Shown: positions 13,731 through 24,490 of the stretch, piece by piece
Layout of the letters: each line of letters begins with the position of its first letter
How positions within the stretch are numbered: position 1 is the first letter of the stretch
Assembly: GCA_000499405.2 (NCBI GenBank)
Contig: HG738138.1
Location: forward strand, 22,268,824 to 22,332,823
From: Onchocerca volvulus
Lineage: Eukaryota > Nematoda > Chromadorea > Rhabditida > Onchocercidae
DNA length: 64,000 nt
Reading direction: 5' to 3'
Translations under genes and position numbers: made by a program
The notes under the pieces: model-generated
Databases searched by the model: none
What the model saw: only the letters and a program-made list of their open reading frames with translations
Told to the model about the DNA's origin: nothing

Positions 13731-14473
13731 ATGTATAATCAAATGAAAAACTACGATTCTTTTCCCATAACAAATATCGACAATGCAAGTGTTTCAACTG
13801 GTAAAATATACTGAATTATTTCGAAAGTTCATTGCTTTTTTTTTTCAAAAATTATTCAATTAAAAATCAAAGTAATAATTCAGTATTGATTTCGAATTCA
13901 AAAGAGGATGTTTAGAGATTTCAAAATTTGATTTCTTCCTTTGCATATGCAGATGTAAATAATGCGAGCTGTTTGGAAATTTTATTCGATGGTTATGCTA
14001 TATCTAATAGTGGTTGGGCAGATACTACTAAAAGCATTGAAGTGAGTTATACGCTAAATTTTACAAATTCGTGAAATTAATTCCTCTGCAGATGCAAACA
14101 ATCAATTTTTCATCGTTTCTCTCCAAATAAAAATAGCAAAAATTTTATGATTTTTACAATTGAAAGCCTTTAAGCTTTTTAAATTTAAAAAAAAAAAAGA
14201 AAATTCGTTAGTTTTCTAGAAAATAAAAAGATAATTAGATATTTTGTAGTGTGGAATTTTTATTGTAAAATTTTTGCAGAAAATTAATTAAATTGAAGGA
14301 TCTATTTCCAGGATGATAGATCGTCGAAAACAGATGATACTATGGCAAAACGCTGGATAGCTGAGATACAAATTGAGAACATGAATGAATCTGACATTTC
14401 ACAGCCGCGTCGTATCTATATCTTTCCTTTGCGAAAATATTTAGCCAGAAATATCAGTAGTACAACATTATAA
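13731..14473 (+). CDS. Small three-exon unit of unknown function downstream of the GPCR
   Basis: Exons 13731-13800, 13953-14041 and 14312-14473 join in phase with canonical borders (G|GTAAAA, GCAG; GTGAGT, TTCCAG) and end in TAA, giving 106 residues from the ATG at 13731. The sequence includes NNASCLEILFDGYAISNSGW and RWIAEIQIENMNE, then a basic tail RIYIFPLRKYLARN. There is no membrane segment. A 3' splice-like TTATTTCTCCAG lies at 13695, so the transcript may be trans-spliced there with a 35-base leader. It could instead be part of the receptor, but no GT in the receptor's last exon has the phase needed to enter this frame. Splicing into 13696 from that exon would give a short alternative tail ending ...TNLAAYV. 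I do not recognise the family. Confidence 0.45.
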
Positions 14474-14663
14474 ATAGTTTAAAAATTAAAACTCGACTTT
14501 ATCTACCGCACAGTGCTTCATTATTTTCTTCATCAGCTGCTTGTTCGAACGAGAAATGATTCATTTCCTCCTATTTTACTTCTTTTCTCATTCAATAAGG
14601 AATACAATTGTAGTTTAGAATCAAATGAAATTAAAACTTAAGAAAAAAAAAAAGAAATTTCAA

Positions 14664-15530
14664 TTATTGACACTGATTTTTGAATAAAAATATAGTAGTT
14701 GGTCCTATAGAGAAATAGGTATGATTTGAAGCATCGTATCGTACGAAAAATCCCAAATTTCCATCACTTACGATACAGTGCCATGATGAACCGTACCTTT
14801 CTTCGAAATGAGACATTATGTACTGAGCAATTGCCATATTTTGATCTGGATGTCTAAAGAAATTATTCATTTCTTAATTATAATAATGACAAGTTCACTT
14901 GAAACTTTTTGCATTGTTCCAAAATGTTATGAAACTTTCAAATAAAAAATTCCCAGAAAGATAATGAAAGGACGGGAAATTGCAAGTGTGCCAAATTAAA
15001 ATAAATAATCTCTAATTTAAGATTTGAAGGATAAGCAAAGAAAATTTGATTAAAGTATTAAATACAATTTCATGCAGCTTATAAGTTTTAGAAGTACATT
15101 TACTTTTGTGTGTATTATAAGTAAGTATATTTTGTTGTAAATATATTTCAAATGTAAAATATATATTTGTTATAAATATAATTTAAATGAAAATTGAAAA
15201 AGAATCCAATCAACTCTTCAGTAGGCTGCATGTTGATTTATAAGCATTCTGAAATCTTGAGATTATAAGACTTCCAAACTTGACAAGTCCAAAACTTCGA
15301 AACAAAAAACCTATCATCTACTTCGTTTCGTCGTTTATTTATTTATTTAGCTGATTATCACTTCATTCTTATATCATTATGATATAAACTTACTGAGCAA
15401 TAGCTTCATTAGCGCATTGCACTGCGTATTGTTGTTTTTCGGCGTCCATACCCGATGCCATAATTTGAGCATTTTCGATTTCGGTACAGTAATTTGGATT
15501 TGGATCATCAACTGATTGGGAATCCGACAT
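14664..15530 (-). CDS. Dynein light chain, LC8/DYNLL-like
   Basis: Two exons, 15394-15530 and 14664-14853, joined in phase (CA|GTAAGT ... CTTTAG|A), 108 residues from the ATG at 15528-15530. LC8 light chains are small dimeric hubs that bind short motifs on dynein intermediate chain and many other partners in the cytoplasm. The C-terminal 90 residues carry the family pattern: a helix with DAEKQQYAVQCANEAIA, a second helix with IAQYIMSHFEERYG, then SSWHCIVSDGNLGFFVRYD and a final strand FLFKNQ. Canonical LC8 has GRNFGSYVTHE where this has DGNLGFFVRYD, so the partner groove is altered. The N terminus is about 20 residues longer than usual. A paralogue follows at 17.1 kb on the same strand, with the same intron position and phase, which implies tandem duplication. 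Confidence 0.85.
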
Positions 15531-17087
15531 TATATTCTAGACAGATCTCTAAACAAGTTCTGAAAATATCACAGTTTCTTTGGAAAAAACTTTTAAGAAA
15601 ACCGTAAACGACAAAATTTTCCTTCCGAAATATTAAATTAATGAAAAAATGCACTTGTTAAAATATGACTGTTAAAAAATATCGATCAGTATATGAATAA
15701 TAAACCAAAATTAAATATTAGAACATTCACAGAAACAATTCATAGTATAGAATTTAAAATTGGATTAAAACGAATATATTTTAGAGAATTGAAATAAAAC
15801 TAAGAGTATTACGGAAATTGAAGATATAATGAGGGCTGTTGAAATATGTAAAATCTAAATGCGTCTCAAAAAAATTCATTGCTAATTTTTGTCACACTTC
15901 AACATTATCTATAAGTATTTGTTTGTTCAAAAACAATTGTTAACATGACTAAGTCAACCAAATATTGTTCAATTTCATTTCTTTATAAATATTGTACAAA
16001 AGAAGTTGAATTGTTTTAAATAGAAAAAGAATGAATAGTATGAGCGATTTTGAGGAGAGAGTCATCTGCAAGTATTTTAAAATTATTTCCACTGAATTAT
16101 TGATAATTTGACGATAAGTTTATGCGATGGTAATGACAATTATATCAGTGATGTCAGTGAATGGCATTTTGCTTCGAAACAATTTTAATTTTTTTGAAAA
16201 TTTTACAGGGAAAATTTTTTCAAACTTACTCAATAGCTAAAAAAATTTGTAGACAATGTTGAAAAAACTTTCTATTCTGAAATGATCTGGAACAATCTTT
16301 ACAAAAATAAGCACGAAGAATGAAAAAGCACAAAGGCTATAAGCATTTATGTCCAATGTTTGAAGCGCAAAGCAACAGTAATTCTGATACGATTGGTAAT
16401 TAGTGGTAGTGATGAAATACAACTGGATGACATTGATAGTTACTGACAATAATGATTAAAATACTGATAATGAGCATTGAAAACGTCATAATGTTAGTTA
16501 GCAGTGATAAAGATAGCTAATTACTGTGAAATTTGACTTTGTCTAGTTATGAATAAAGACTAATTGTTACAAATGGGGGACAAGCCATTATCGAACTTTT
16601 AATCTTTCCAATGAAACGAAATCACAAAGCAGTTTTTTTGTTTGAAATTAACTAAAAATGCGGATTTCAATTTTTTGATGTGTTCAAAATCAATGAAACA
16701 ATGATCAGCTTTAGAATTCATTTAACATCTCTCATGCTTCTTTCAAGTTCGATTAAATATTTCAAAAATAAACTTACGTTTTAAGAGAGAAAAAAATGCA
16801 AAAAAACACAATATGAATTTTACAACAATCAAAAATCGTCTACTATTGATAAAACAAAAGAATTTAAAGCTGACTCAATGAATTATAAAATTGGAAATGG
16901 CACTCTGAAAATAAATTTTTCGTTTTTTTTTTCCTCTTTTTTTTTGAATTAAATTTTTTATCAATCGGAAATTTTTGAAATTTCCGAGCATAAAATTCTT
17001 CATCATTGTCATTATTTCAACTTGCAATATTGTCTTTTTCACAATATTTTAATGCAAATTGTTCAATGATATTTATACAAATTTTGT
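15531..17087. other. Spacer between the two dynein light chain genes
   Basis: AT-rich, no exon recognised. It holds the presumed promoter of the first light chain gene and the 3' end of the second. A minus-strand 70-codon frame at 16237-16449 has no splice context or motif. Confidence 0.5.
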
Positions 17088-18320
17088 TCACGAAGTAAAA
17101 TCTTTATAGAGAAAAATAGTATGTCCGGATAATGCGAAGTAAATATGATTCTGTCTATCGTAACGTAGGTAGAATCCCAACTGTCCATTACTAACAATAC
17201 AACTCCATGGTGGTCCATATCGCTCCTCGAAATTCATCATGATATGACGTGCAATGGCCATCAAATGATTTGGGAATCTGAAACATTGATAGAAATGGTG
17301 ATTGCACACATTAAGAGATGCATTTATTTAAAGTGCAAATATCTTCTACAGTATATTATATCCTTTGCATTAGTGTTCGGATGGCAGAACAGCAAATGAA
17401 TTCATCTAAAAGATAAGTCTAATGAGTGCATCTAATTTAACGGAAGAATTTTGTTTTCACAGAAGATGATCTGCAAATATCAAATGATTTGCCTTGTATT
17501 TATAAAAGGCACTTACTGCGCAAAAGCTTGACTAGCAAGCGATGATGCATACTGTTGCATTTCCATGTTCATACCGGTAGCAATGATCTGACATACTTCA
17601 GATCCTCCTGATGATATCGGCGCTGGTTGCTGATTATGAGGTTCTGGTAACTCTGGATGCGATTTTGGTTGACAGGGATGAATTGGAGCTGGTAGTGGAC
17701 ATGATGGTTGGTTTACATTTGGTTGTGGAAAGTTTGGTTCCGGATGTGGAAGTACAGGAAATGTCTTAGATTTCTCGGGTTGCGATGGCTCTTCTGGCTC
17801 TGTAGGCTCTGGTTGCTGATCTGCTGGTGTGTCATGTTCATGCAGTTCTTCTTGCCTTCCATGTTTATTCCCGAATTCTCCTCCAGATTCTTCTGGTTCA
17901 GCAGTGGGAAACGTTGTAAAATCATCGCCTTCAACGGTTTGATCATCAGGTAACAAATGTTCTGCATCACTTTTTGCTTGATCCGAATTCTCTGTTGATT
18001 TTTCACCGTTACCAGTATCGCCACCCGCTTCTATTTCGGATTCTTTCGTTTTTTCGCCACTACCACCACCATCACCAATATCATAATCGTACGGCAACAA
18101 AGTTATCTCCTCTCCAACCTCCTTGAAGTATGAGTAATATGACTATTAAATCTTTCAAATAATTCCTTTTCAATTAAAAAATTAACGAAATGATTTTTAG
18201 ATTCAAATGGTTCGTCACATGTTTATCAAGTTTTTTGAATATCTATTCAATTTTATGAAATTCATCTAAGAAATCTTTATGGCTTTTCATATTAAGAATA
18301 AAATTTTAACTTACTCCCAT
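17088..18320 (-). CDS. Dynein light chain with long acidic, proline-rich N-terminal extension
   Basis: The main exon 17517-18121 joins in phase to 17088-17277. The main exon is open upstream to a 3' splice site (TACTTCAAG|GAG), so it is not the first. A six-base exon ATGGGA at 18315-18320, followed by GTAAGT, fits in phase and would give 266 residues. That start is a proposal. About 160 residues precede the light chain domain: first Gly/Glu/Asp/Ser-rich, then dense in Pro, Glu and Gln (for example QQPEPTEPEEPSQPEKS). The domain follows with NMEMQQYASSLASQAFAQ, IARHIMMNFEERYG, PPWSCIVSNGQLGFYLRYD and FLYKDF. LC8 proteins are normally about 90 residues, so the extension is unusual. It looks disordered and may act as a tether or carry binding sites; that is inference. 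The exon junction matches the neighbouring paralogue exactly. Confidence 0.75.
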
Positions 18321-19151
18321 TAGAAATCAAGAATAGTAATAGAATTCTTCTAATAATTGATCGAATGTAGTTTGAAGTCGGGAAGTGCAAAACAAGAAAT
18401 AAAATTTAATGGAACATGAAAATATATTTCGGTTTAGCTGAGATATTTTTTACTGAAGAAAAGAAAATAGGTTGAACAAGCAGTGTAACATAGCAGATGC
18501 CCCTCTATTTATTATTGATTGAAACCATATGTTCGAACATTCGCTTTTTATTTTTTCTTTTGAACAGATTAATTTTTTCCAAATAGACGTTGCAATGACT
18601 GAATTTTTTATGTGCATCAATTCAGTTCGAGAATTTTCTAAGCAAACTGAAACAGGAACGAATTTTTTCAAGCCGAAAACGCATAGCATCTAGCGGAACA
18701 AATGTCACCTAATATTGATGTGATGATTAATATGTTTTTTACTTTTGTTTTACATCCGTTTAGACTTGCTTCAATATATCAAGTGGAAGTACATTTTATC
18801 GGTTTTAAATTCATTTAACGAATGAATTATTTAAGTCATACAGCAAAATGCAGCAAATTTGTTATTTGTTAATTAATTTCATGACAATTCCGAAAAAAAA
18901 GTCAATAACGTTCATTAGTTATATTTTTTGAAACTAATGGAAAAGATATTTGATTATAATGTATGTGTAGTAGCAGTAACTTTCTCTTGAATATATAGCA
19001 GTGCATTCTTTAACGATGTAAATTAGTTTAATGTATAACATATAATTCGAATTAAATTTATTGTTTTTTCTAAATGGGTAAAATAATTTTACTCGTTTAA
19101 TGAGTATTTTCTCATTATTTTAAGAGACTCCTTAATTTCCATACTTATTAC
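18321..19151. other. Intergenic between dynein light chain gene and Helitron relic
   Basis: AT-rich. A minus-strand 79-codon frame at 18450-18689 has no clear domain. The light chain promoter probably lies at the left side. No other element is supported. Confidence 0.4.
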
Positions 19152-19186
19152 TTTGAAATTTTGAAACAGTGTTGCATTCGAATACT
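19152..19186 (-). repeat. Helitron-associated noncoding motif, inverted copy, 5' side
   Basis: About 35 bases including TTGAAATTTTGAAACAGTG followed by TTGCATTCGAATAC. This is the reverse complement of the motif found downstream of the helicase relic (copies at 23887, 24190 and 24425) and has the same orientation as the copy at 23579. It marks the likely left side of Helitron-derived DNA. Confidence 0.55.
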
Positions 19187-19692
19187 CGCATGTTTTTATA
19201 CACGCGTTGATGTAACTCATTCCGTTTAAGTGGAAAAAAGAAAGAGAAAGCTCATATTTCTAATGTTGGGGAAAAAAACTGATACTTTATAATTTGATTT
19301 ATAGTTTAGTTGGACTGGAGATTGATTTTTGCTATTATGATTCGGCTAGGTCAGCAATAGATGTGAGGAGGTATTTTGTGTCTTGTGTGACAGAGATGAT
19401 TGCTGTTGAGAAAGATTTTCTTGATTATAAAGAGTGATTCTTCGTAACAAACAATTATCAGAAAACATCCAAGCAAGCTGATCACTGAATTATTTTTTTC
19501 CTTTATCGTTGATAGAAAAGAATACTATTCAAATGAATTGTCGGATTGTTATCGTTGCGTCGTTTTGAAATGTCGAATTGGAACCCTTCGAACTCCGATT
19601 TGTTGCTGTTGCTGCGTCGATCTTTGTCGTTTATTTGTGAATTGTAGCGTTTTGTGGTGGTAAACATGTTTGTCATCACTTTTGAAACTATA

Positions 19693-22600
19693 TTGCCCCA
19701 CTTCACTTTAGTGTTTCTTGATCAGTGTCAAACACGATTCCGTGCTCAGCAATCAAGCCCTGCATTCCGATACAGCCCAATTGATGATTATAATTTGAGC
19801 CCGCATGTTCTCACCAGTATTATGACTGAAGCATGTCCTTATTGCAAGGCTCTGAAATTTAATGGAGAAATGAAAGGAATGTATTGCGCCGCCGGAAGAA
19901 TTAAACTACCTCAACTTGAAGAATCATCTCAACTAGATCCAAAAAGAAAAAAAAAACTTTGCCTGATGGATATACCCGAATCGAAGCGTTCCTTATCTAA
20001 AATCAGAAAATACAACTCGTGCTTCCAAATGACGTCGTTCGGTGCTGAAATCGTAACAACACAATTCATGCCAACTTTCAAAGTGAAAGAACAAATTTAT
20101 CATAAGGTCGGCTCCCTACTTCTGTTGCCAGATGTTGGATTCATAAATTCCTACAAATGTATTTCATCGGTGATAGCAAAGATGAATTGAATGCACGCTG
20201 CGAAATTCATACCGACATAGTAAGATCCGTCGTTTTCCAACTGTAACTTCATGAAATAACAATTTAATGTGTTTGTTCAAAACAACAATTGACATGATGC
20301 CATCTGACGTTATTCATGCTGACAAAACACGTGCTGAAGATTTAATGCTTCAATTACAGACGAAGCGGCAGTTGTTAGAGTCGGAGATCAATTCCAATCT
20401 AGAGATACTGTTCTTCACAGAATTAACAAAAATTGCAGAAACTCATAAATGATACGGTGTCCTGTAATGTCTGATCATTTTTTAAGATGTTGCCGATGAA
20501 TATCACTTCAACGTTAAGATTATAAATCCAATCAGCGTAATGAACTATAATTCATACTGATTAATGATTCGAGAGAATTAAGAGAATCACATTTTGAAGT
20601 GTCGTCAGTTGTTTCACCAGTATATCGTAGATAATCGAATGTTTGATATTCATCCGTTTGAATCAGACCAAACTTCGCTCTAAAGAATGCATTCATTTGC
20701 AAGATGCAGTTGTAAATGACGGTGATACGACTAAAGTTGGAAGACGAACAATTTCGCCATCTTCATATGCAGGCAGTCCAAGTCTTATGCATGAGTACGT
20801 TCAAGATGCAATTGCACAGGTTCGCCAATATCTAGTAAATAAGTCCAAACCTATTTATTACATTCACATGCAATCCAGCTTGGGATGATTACAAAATCTT
20901 TTACTTCCTGGACAATCGCCAATGGACAGGCATGACTTCAAAACACGTGCTTTCAGATAGAAACTGAAGTCGCCGATGGATTTCATGGTAAACATGAAGT
21001 ATTTGGGTCTGTGCGCTGCTGAATGTATTTAGTAGAATGGTAAAAAAGAGGTTTGCCACATGCACATATACTAATTTGGCTTTATGACAAAATCACTTCA
21101 AACGAAATCGAGATGTAATATGTGCTGAAATACCCGATGCCGATGTCGATAAGGATTTGCATGAAGTTGTGATGAAAAATGTGATACATGGACTTACGGT
21201 CCACTGAATCCAAATTTACCATGCATATAGAAGAAAATGCTCCAAGCGATATCCTCGGTCATTAGTATCCAACACAATTACAAGAAACGATGAATATCCT
21301 TTATGAAGAAGAAAATCAGCAGAAGATGACAGTAAATGAGCAGTCATATAAATGTGGAATGGTGACATCGAAGTGGATAACCGGTGGGTTGTTCCATATT
21401 CGCTTTTGCTATTAAAAACATACAAAGCAAACATAAACTTGGAATACTGTTAAATCGATCAAGTACATTGGTTAGTACGTGAATAAAGGCAGCTGGATGG
21501 CAGTTTTTGGCGTGCAGCTAGAAAGGAATGCGGTATTACATATCGATGAAATCGCACAGAATCAAGCTGGAAGATACATAAGCAGCAATAAACTGTATAG
21601 CGAATTCTTTCATTTTCCATATATGAACGAAGTCCAGGTATTGTTCACTTAGCAGTACATCTAGAAATTGGACAGCGCATTTATTTTCGCAGCTGCAAAT
21701 GTGCAATAGAAGCCCTGAATCTACCGGCTGCAACATTAACTGCTTTCTTCACATTATGTCAAAATGACGCTTTTGCGAAAACACTGTTATATTTGGAAGT
21801 GCTTATGCATAACACATGGAATGCGAGTAGAAAATCATTTGAACGATGCAAAAGAGAAAATCAAGTTGACGGACAATCAGGCATATTCAAACAAACTACG
21901 ATAGGCAGATTATACACCGTGCATCCTAATCAAGACGAATGCTTCTTCCTTCGCACATTTGTCCAATTCAATCTCCTTCCAGCAATTAAAAATTGTCAAC
22001 GGCGTTAGACAGGCTACTTTCCTGCATGTTAAGCTTTGGATTTATTGGAGAACGACCGAAACGGATGTATGTATTAATGACGCATGCAACACGTCACATC
22101 CAAATCAAATTCATACACTGTTTACAATCATATTGACCGTCTGCTCTTCTTCATCTCCAACAGAGTTATGGGAGAAACATATATCGCATTTGATTGAAGA
22201 TATTCTCCACCAAATACTTCAAATATGAACATGAATTTTACAGCAGAAATCTACAACAAAGCGTTGATAATTGAAGATTTGTGGTTACAAATCGCGAACA
22301 AAGTTCTTAATCAATTTGGAATGGCATTACCGAATCGATCTGCTGCTGCTTCGTTCGATATAAAACTGCGTCATGAATAAAATTACAACACGACTGATCT
22401 TTTGTTATATGTGCAATCAAATATTCCTAAGCTAACATTTGAGCAAGAAGGCATTTACGATCAAATAGTGCATCAATAAGGGAGTTGGAGAAATCTTCTT
22501 TTTGGATGCGGCAGGAGGAACTGGTAAAACGTTCCTAATTAGATTGATTCTGGCAGCAACTCCCAAAATGAAATAGCCTTAGCTCTTGCATCGTTCGGAA

Positions 22601-23470
22601 TAGTCGCAACATCGCTAACAGGTGGAAGAATTGCATTGAGCATGCAATTGATTGAAACTCCCACATGCAGCATTTCCAAAACATCCGACATAGGAACAGT
22701 ATTGCAAAATGTAAACTTACTGTTTGAGATGAATGTACGATGACGCACGAAAAATCGGTCGAGGCTCTTGATCGATCATTGCAAGATTTGCGTGGAGATA
22801 TCAGACCAAAATGTTAAAATTAATTGCAATATGCGTGTCCAGCTGCAAATCGATCGATCAACTAGGATCTTCTCACATCGATGGCTGGAAATTGGGAACG
22901 GAAAGGTGCCAGTTGATCTGACCACAGGACGAATTTCATTGTCTCATAACTTCTGCAATTCAGTAACATCAAAAGAAAAGTTGGTTGAAAAAGTATTTCC
23001 CAATACTCAAACCAATTATAAAAATGACGACTGACTGAATGAAGAGCTGTTCTTGTAGCCATGAAAAAAACATCCATGAACTTCACTACATTATTCAGTC
23101 TAACATTCAAAGCGGGGCATTCACATATAAGTCCGTCGATACTGTTGTGGAAGCAGATGAGGCGGTTAATTACCCAACAGAATTTTTGAATTCATTCGAT
23201 TTGTCAGAATCGGTGTCCAATTATCATATCGCAAAATATCAACCAGTCAAAACTTCGCAATGGTTCGCAGTAAAAAAATAAACAACATCGTAGAAACAAC
23301 AATCTTGACAGGGTCTTTAAAGTGAGGATGCTTTCATTCCTTTGCATTCCTTTGATTCCAACAGATATACCATTTCAGTTTAAGAGATTGCAATTCCCAA
23401 TTCGATCGGCGTTTGCATTCACCATCAACAAAGCTCAGGATCAATCTTTGGAATTTTGCGGTATAAAAAA
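19693..23470 (+). mobile_element. Decayed autonomous Helitron (Rep/PIF1-type helicase ORF), pseudogene
   Basis: Fragments in all three + frames match, in order, the protein of eukaryotic Helitron rolling-circle transposons. The N-terminal region has CPYCKALKFNGEMKGMYC, then IRKYNSCFQMTSFGAEIV and FMPTFKVKEQIYHKVGS. Near 20370 a shifted frame gives VRVGDQFQSRDTVLHRIN. FIRLNQTKLRS and LMHEYVQDAIAQVRQY follow near 20650-20840. Helicase motif I (GGTGKT) is intact at 22514-22531 and motif II (DECTM) at 22728-22742. Late motifs include QFKRLQFPIRSAF and FTINKAQDQSLEFCG near 23375-23455. Many frameshifts and stops separate the blocks, and the segment holding the Rep HUH-like domain (about 20.9-21.5 kb) is badly eroded, so it cannot be active as it stands. 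The left and right ends (TC, and hairpin plus CTRR) could not be fixed. Confidence 0.88.
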
Positions 23471-23578
23471 AAAAAAAAGAAAAATTGCTCAACTGAATTT
23501 TTGAACTGTTGCTACTGAAAAAAATTATATATGCTATTAAGAGACACTAACAGTCGTAAATGTTCGTTTGTTTAAAAT

Positions 23579-23642
23579 CTTAAATCTCTGAAAATTTTTG
23601 TCCATTGTTTTGAAGTTATGACAGAACGTTGCATTAAAATAC
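23579..23642 (-). repeat. Helitron-associated noncoding motif, inverted copy
   Basis: Sequence AAATCTCTGAAAATTTTTG ... ACAGAACGTTGCATTAAAATA is, with substitutions, the reverse complement of the copies at 23887, 24190 and 24425. It lies about 110 bp after the end of the helicase relic. Confidence 0.5.
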
Positions 23643-23886
23643 TTGCATACTTTGCCGAGCTTACTGAGTGTTGCATATTAAAGGCCATGTCAACTTTGAA
23701 TTTGCAGAAACCAAGCGTATTTTTTTAAAGATTATCAAAGTCTATCGATCTTATTGGTATTTTTGACCTATGGAAGTGCAGTTGCGCTTGGAGTTATTCT
23801 TGTTTAATAGGTTTATCCGCTCACCTACTTTTATTTGTCGCAGATGCGAAAAGTAAAAAAAAGTAGATGCATCTATACAAAAACAA

Positions 23887-24490
23887 CGTGCCTATTCGAA
23901 TGCTACGTTGTATCAAAATTTCAAATCAATGGGTTAACACTTGAAACGTTGTGTCAAAATGAACATTGAACATTTACGACAAAGATGCAATCCAAGACGC
24001 TAACTAATATTAGAAGAGATAATTCACAAAATTGCTTGAAGGAAACATTTCATTATACACTGTCGTGATCTCGACATTTCTGAACGCAACTACATTCCCC
24101 ACAAATTAAGAAGTAAACAAATTACATCTCTCATAAAACAAAAAATAAGCGAAAAGCTTAAATTACTCGTCTTATTTATTTAAAAACACTCGCCTATTCG
24201 AATGCAATGCAAAGGTACGAAAATTTCAAATCAATCGATGAAGAACTTGAAAAATCGGAGGAAGCAGCCGCAGTCAATGCAGAAAGAACGTGTGGTGAAT
24301 AAATTCTGTCCGCTCATGAAGACGCGATGCGGGGCGGAGTCAGAAAATTTAGCTCTTACTTACATTTAATTGTCATGGACGTGAAACGTGAGAAAAAAAA
24401 TAAGTTGTCTATATAAAAAAGATGGTCTATTTGAATAGAAAGTTGTGTCAAAATTTGAAAACAATTGGTGGAGAACTTCTGGAAATTTAT
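23887..24490 (+). repeat. Three degenerate copies of a Helitron tail motif
   Basis: Copies begin at 23887, 24190 and 24425, each about 60 bp. They share CCTATTCGAATG, a GTTGTGTCAAAATTT-like core, CAAATCAAT, and GAGAACTT-like or AGAACTTG ends. From memory, similar noncoding tracts follow the helicase ORF in Helitrons of other invertebrates. Spacing of roughly 300 and 235 bp suggests nested or internally repeated tails. Confidence 0.6.

Noticed and set aside
13696..14473. C-terminal extension of the GPCR
   Set aside because: Every GT in the last receptor exon gives phase 0 or 2, while the 13,696 exon needs phase 1 for the long frame.
17708..18024. Open frames on both strands over the extended light chain exon
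   Set aside because: They are shadows of the biased Pro/Glu-rich exon and carry no domain or splice context.
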